Part shown: positions 63,301 to 64,000 of the stretch, piece by piece
How the letters are laid out: every line of letters begins with the position of its first letter
How positions within the stretch are numbered: the stretch's first letter is position 1
Origin: Forficula auricularia
Lineage: Eukaryota; Arthropoda; Insecta; Dermaptera; Forficulidae
Assembly (NCBI GenBank): GCA_024734495.1
Contig: JALMQS010000673.1
Span: 1 to 64,000, forward strand
Direction of reading: 5' to 3'
Length of the DNA: 64,000 nucleotides
Program-made: the position numbers and the translations under genes
Notes under the pieces: generated by a model
Databases searched by the model: none
Told to the model about the DNA's origin: nothing
What the model saw: the letters and a program-made list of their open reading frames with translations, nothing else

Positions 63301-64000
63301 TCATTAAAAGCATAATACACATACTGTTAAAATTTGAAGACGATTTACCACAGCAAACATGAAATAATTTTAATTAAAAATGACATTTTTTACATATGGT
63401 AGATAGGGAAAGGGTGGGAAAATGATCATTATTTTCTTTTTTTTTCATTGAAGGACTTTCACCATCTTGATGAAAACTAATATTTGTTAGAATAATATAT
63501 CCGGAGTAACTTAAAAAAAAATTGAAATTATTTACCTCGTAGTATTGATTAAAATAAAAAACAAAACAAATTTGGGAGATTATTTTTAGTGGAGGGGATA
63601 TAAGTTCAATGGCTTGGAAACGATCCATTCATGAAGAAAATATAGTAGTGTGACAAGTACAGTCACGTTAAAAAAACATAACCTAAAATTTTAGCACTGT
63701 TCATATGTATAGAGTGGTTACGAGGCTAAAACTTTTTGTGTGGATTGTCGCGAAAGAACTACCTTAGATATTATTTTATTTATTAAATATGTACTCACTT
63801 CTTCATCCTCGTCTATCGCTTCAGCTTCACTATTTTCATCTAAACTAACCATTTCGGCATCTGTAGTACCTGTTATATTAACATTCTTTGGAATATTCAC
63901 TCGCGTCCACTCTACATCTGTACTTGTACCTGAGCCACCATCATCAGTTGAAATGACCATTTCAAATCGATCAGGAGTAGAGGCACTCGTATTAGAATTA
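45307..64000 (-). CDS. RELCH: RELCH (LisH and HEAT repeat protein), C-terminal nine exons
   Basis: Minus-strand exons in coding order: beyond 64000 to 63799, 62307-61924, 58587-58339, 56279-56061, 54000-53761, 52941-52352, 48740-48586, 47891-47604, and a terminal exon ending with the stop at 45307-45309. Joined they match the HEAT-repeat half of [101 protein letters not shown], and the tail [16 protein letters not shown] binds Rab11 on recycling endosomes and OSBP at the trans-Golgi and supports sterol transfer. The LisH N-terminus lies off the window. The last junction is uncertain: donor phase at 47604 suits an acceptor after 45423 (exon from 45422) better than the stronger AG at 45434. Confidence 0.93.
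45700..46350. repeat. Large PLE head-to-head palindrome
   Basis: Arms of ~310 bp around ~46020. Each has a hammerhead-like core: minus 45837-45867, plus 46173-46203 (CTGATGA, T, GGC...GCC, GAAAC). AAATGAGGCAATTAAAACC.TGAGAACAG lies at both outer ends. In the RELCH terminal intron. Confidence 0.75.
46353..46905. repeat. Second large PLE head-to-head palindrome
   Basis: Arms of ~250 bp around ~46630, a different family from its neighbour. Cores: minus 46381-46412, plus 46833-46864 (CTGATGA, A, GAGC...GCTC, GAAAC). The inner arms share GCTATTTCAACTGAA-type sequence. It directly abuts the preceding palindrome. Confidence 0.75.
46906..47600. other. RELCH intron with SINE-like block
   Basis: 47128-47170 is a fragment of the TTAGTTGTTTCACCATAT repeat seen at 53069 and 56499. 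47380-47590 looks SINE-like: B-box-like GTTCGAATCGA, then GGGAAACCACCCCTGAGA and CCCCAGG. AATCGAGTTT occurs at both its sides (47416, 47589), a possible target duplication right beside the exon donor at 47603. Confidence 0.4.
48106..48476. mobile_element. MITE 'AGGTAGTTCTTTC', copy 1
   Basis: Begins AGGTAGTTCTTTCGCGACAA and ends GTGAAAGAACTACCT, with TA at both borders. The interior includes AAAAGTTTTAGCCTCGTAAC. A second copy in opposite orientation is at 63244-63766. Tc1/mariner-like target use. Confidence 0.8.
48914..50344. mobile_element. Middle element: pogo/Tigger-type MITE
   Basis: TIRs CAGTGGTACCTTGAGATACG and CGTATCTCAAGGTACCACTG are exact inverted repeats, each next to TA (48912-48913, 50345-50346). 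The sequence GTGGTACCT with 'ATACGAAT' is the usual pogo/Tigger-like end. About 530 bp without the inner insertion; non-coding. Confidence 0.88.
49091..49994. mobile_element. Inner element: TIR transposon 'AGGTCAGGTGGGG', copy 2
   Basis: AGGTCAGGTGGGGTAACTGG at the left, CCACCTGACCT at the right, TA at 49089-49090 and 49995-49996. Near-identical to 3144-4011 apart from small indels. The 60-codon ORF at 49647 is a shared decayed stretch without a known domain. Confidence 0.88.
50385..50760. repeat. Long inverted repeat
   Basis: CAATATTTGAAATCAAAATA, CAAATTACGACTTGTTTTTAGC and AACTCGAGTTATAAC-type blocks on the left are mirrored on the right (GATAACTCGGGTGCTAATTG, TTTCAAATATTGCTGTTTAA). Arms of ~150 bp. 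Part of the outer nested element. Confidence 0.7.
51110..51620. repeat. PLE fragments
   Basis: 51125-51290 is related to 57870-58260 (GGAAAGGAGGAAGGATTCC, TTTCCATTACT.TCAATTA). 51532-51561 reads CTGATGA, A, GCC...GGC, AAAAC, a hammerhead-like core with the first G of GAAA changed to A. GGTATTTGGACAAGAAACTA is repeated inverted around it. Confidence 0.6.
51640..51930 (-). mobile_element. Helitron-like 3' end (tentative) and C-rich tract
   Basis: On the minus strand a GC hairpin (GGGCCGCCGAAGGCGGGCC) is followed after six bases by CTAA and then T, matching the Helitron rule of a 3' hairpin plus CTRR inserted 5' to T. The C-rich part CCACCCCGAAACC recurs inverted at 55780-55810. No Rep/helicase. 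Confidence 0.4.
51931..52192. mobile_element. MITE with ~33-bp TIRs
   Basis: Left end TATATCGTCGCC.TAGAGAG and right end TCTAACCTGACGATATAT share TAAACCTGCTAACTC as inverted repeats. 262 bp, non-coding, with TATA-like borders. Confidence 0.65.
53066..53700. repeat. Dispersed repeat 'AGGTAGTTGATTC', uninterrupted copy
   Basis: Starts TAAGGTAGTTGATTCACCAT. Contains CATCGATTGGTGGCAAAAC, the empty site for the RTE insertion at 56590-57345. Shares ACAACACAGTTTCTGAGA with 14290 and 57575. The left terminus resembles the MITE at 48106 but no inverted right end is visible. Confidence 0.6.
54142..54410. repeat. PLE head-to-head palindrome with hammerhead-like cores
   Basis: Cores: minus 54211-54239 and plus 54298-54326 (CTGATGA, A, GCC, AAAATAAATT, GGC, GAAAC, GTT). 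Around the plus core GATCAAGAGC (54288-54297) can pair with GCAAATGATC (54330-54339) as an interrupted helix I. GTGGCAAATCAGAGGAAAAA lies at the outer left and its complement at the right. Confidence 0.75.
54600..54940. repeat. SINE-like fragment and small palindrome
   Basis: 54600-54725 is the repeat with CCCGAGGGGGT and CATCTATTTGACCCGAGA (minus strand) also in ERH intron 3 and SVWC intron 2. 54805-54880 holds an inverted pair around ATTATATGAAATATTCATTTAC. Confidence 0.5.
54940..55152 (-). mobile_element. tRNA-derived SINE, family 2, second copy
   Basis: Matches 15060-15285: minus-strand head GGGGAGTCAGG, A-box-like GGCCGAGCTGGC, decayed B box (GGTACGATCCT), tail as a T run at 54940-54956. 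More diverged in the promoter boxes than the first copy. Confidence 0.75.
55160..56050. other. RELCH intron, repeat-derived
   Basis: 55530-55600 matches 44350-44420 (TTTTATAATTGTTTTT.ATAAAGAACT), a PLE-like tail. 55740-55850 is a G-rich tract inverted to 51720-51770. 55964-55984 has the hairpin ACCGAGCATCGCTCGGT. No exon other than the RELCH exon at 56061. Confidence 0.4.
56495..57840. repeat. Dispersed repeat 'AGGTAGTTGTTTC' split by the RTE
   Basis: 56495-56587 plus 57346-57840 equals 53068-53690. ACAATATAGTTCC.GAGATAT and CACTATACGGG-type landmarks are in both copies. Confidence 0.65.
56588..57345 (-). pseudogene. RTE-type non-LTR retrotransposon, 3' fragment
   Basis: Open frame 57325-56612 on the minus strand, 5'-truncated: [83 protein letters not shown]. 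This is the RT C-terminal region of the RTE clade. It ends in a (TGATGA)n-like tail at 56600-56588, typical of RTE. TTGGTGG (left) and TTGGAGG (right) are a likely 7-bp target duplication. Truncated and so inactive, but the remaining frame has no stop. Confidence 0.92.
57860..58260. repeat. PLE palindrome, CTGAAGAAGGAGG family
   Basis: The minus-strand core near 57914-57941 reads CTGAAGA, A, GGAGG, seven bases, CCTCC, AAAAC (G to A in GAAA). The plus-strand core 58097-58128 reads CTGAAGA, A, GGAGG, AAAGAAT, CCTTT, GAAAC, followed by a partial tandem second copy (GGAGG...CCTCCGAAAGGTCGG). TTTGTTTCCTTCATTGACCC lies between. Confidence 0.65.
58743..59233. mobile_element. MITE 'ACTTTATCCAATG'
   Basis: ACTTTATCCAATG at the left and CATTGGATAAAGT at the right are exact inverted repeats. 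The interior phrase GCGCTGATTAGTTTTTGGTA...TATCGGCCCA is like the CTTTACCATACA family (GAGCTGATTAGATTTTGGTG...TATCGACCCA), so it is a divergent relative. Confidence 0.7.
59378..59450 (-). tRNA. Mitochondrial-type tRNA-Met (NUMT)
   Basis: Anticodon loop TTCATAC (CAT) on stem TGGG/CCCA. D-arm begins GTAAGCTAA; acceptor AAGAAAAG pairs with CTTTCCTCTT. Highly typical of arthropod mitochondrial tRNA-Met. Part of a nuclear insertion, so probably not functional. Confidence 0.85.
59451..59517 (+). tRNA. Mitochondrial-type tRNA-Gln (NUMT)
   Basis: Anticodon stem TTAAT/ATTAA closes loop TTTTGAT, anticodon TTG. 5' TTTAGTGTACGATGCAC and 3' AAAAGTTTGATT match mitochondrial tRNA-Gln. On the strand opposite to Ile and Met, as in mtDNA. 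Confidence 0.75.
59520..59580 (-). tRNA. Mitochondrial-type tRNA-Ile (NUMT)
   Basis: CACC/GGTG stem closes loop TTGATAG, anticodon GAT. The head GTGCCTAATAAAAAGGATCA is typical of mt tRNA-Ile, and acceptor GTAAAG pairs with CTTTAT. Confidence 0.85.
59610..59900 (-). pseudogene. ATP6 fragment (NUMT)
   Basis: The C-terminal half reads [20 protein letters not shown] and [19 protein letters not shown], the most conserved part of mitochondrial ATP synthase subunit a. Upstream, in another frame with TGA as Trp, SFMLFGWINHTVH appears. Two single-base losses, in a C run and a T run (about 59785 and 59759), separate the frames. The sequence departs from ATP6 after LLGNTG. Confidence 0.88.
59970..61030. 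other. RELCH intron, repeats only
   Basis: 60200-60290 is an inverted pair (CAGCCACATTTATCTGTTA against TAACAGATGAATATGGCTG). 60463-60485 (CAGGGTTGTCCAACCCGCAG) is a hAT-like end, with a related GTGGCCCTGTG near 60870. 60345-60370 is an ATTT microsatellite. No exon. Confidence 0.45.
61040..61100 (+). repeat. PLE end with hammerhead-like motif and helix I
   Basis: 61040-61072 read CTGAAGA, A, GGAA, loop, TTCC, GAAA. ATCCA just before the core pairs with TGGAT after it (helix I, five pairs). An A-rich tail follows (61082-61103). Confidence 0.65.
61155..61820 (-). mobile_element. MITE family 'CTTTACCATACA', copy E
   Basis: CTTTACCATACAACCTGACC at the left, CTGTATGGTAAAG at the right; preceded by GATGTGGCCATCCACTTGA as in copy B. 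Two monomers with C runs (G runs on the minus strand). In the RELCH intron. Confidence 0.75.
62400..63240. repeat. RELCH intron with ~125-bp tandem repeat
   Basis: 62567-62815 holds about two and a half units of ~125 bp, each with TTGATTTTAAG.CGATTC.TCCA and TTCAG.A..GGTT.CCA. 62475-62535 is related to 41425-41480. 62880-62915 is related to the right end of the MITE at 59220. No exon. Confidence 0.55.
63244..63766. mobile_element. MITE 'AGGTAGTTCTTTC', copy 2, with extra internal segment
   Basis: Inverted relative to 48106-48476, with the same ends and TA borders. About 240 bp (63405-63660) replace or extend the middle. On the minus strand that segment carries an ATG-led stretch [20 protein letters not shown] running to a GTAAAT donor-like site at 63537. 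Confidence 0.7.

Noticed and set aside
1..64000. CRISPR array or bacterial operon structure
   Set aside because: No regularly spaced direct repeats with unique spacers; genes have introns and the repeats are eukaryotic transposons.

Overview
This window is AT-rich animal nuclear DNA. The coding signals point to an arthropod, most likely an insect or crustacean: small secreted eight-cysteine SVWC proteins of the Vago type, animal-specific RELCH, short GT-AG exons in long transposon-filled introns, and a nuclear copy of mitochondrial DNA that keeps the pancrustacean tRNA order Ile-Gln-Met. I cannot name the species. Some 60-70% of the window is transposon or other repeat by eye. One assembly gap of 179 N lies at 28798-28976.

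Layout. 1-2789 (+): the last three exons of a TRMT2A/B-type tRNA (uracil-5-)methyltransferase, entering from the left edge. 2790-10065: an intergenic stretch built of TIR transposons, MITEs, a mariner relic, tRNA-derived SINEs and Penelope-like (PLE) ends. 10066-38760 (+): three tandem copies of one three-exon gene for a secreted SVWC protein (CDS 10251-13589, 19430-24092, 34738-38654). They share promoter, intron positions and 3' flank, so whole units were duplicated, and they are separated by a hAT element carrying a LINE, a chimeric SINE, a long-TIR transposon and a 4.2-kb LTR retrotransposon (30261-34439). 39053-40259: a broken Tc1 element in the flank of copy 3. 43227-45074 (+): an intact four-exon enhancer of rudimentary homolog (ERH). 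45307-64000 (-): nine exons of RELCH, facing ERH tail to tail with 232 bases between the stop codons; its 5' end lies beyond the window.

How it fits together. TRMT2, ERH and RELCH look like unrelated housekeeping genes. The SVWC array is the accessory locus: its proteins are secreted and of an immune-response family, its promoters keep a TATA box and kappaB-like motifs, and intron 1 of every copy holds a ~1.3-kb long inverted repeat whose transcript should fold into a long hairpin. The other recurrent signal is a hammerhead-ribozyme-like motif (CTGANGA, one extra base, stem II, GAAA, then often CGTT) at more than ten places, often as head-to-head pairs at PLE ends. RELCH introns hold a three-deep nest of transposons (48822-50873) and a mitochondrial insertion (about 59330-59960).

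All calls were made by reading; no alignment, HMM or folding program was run.
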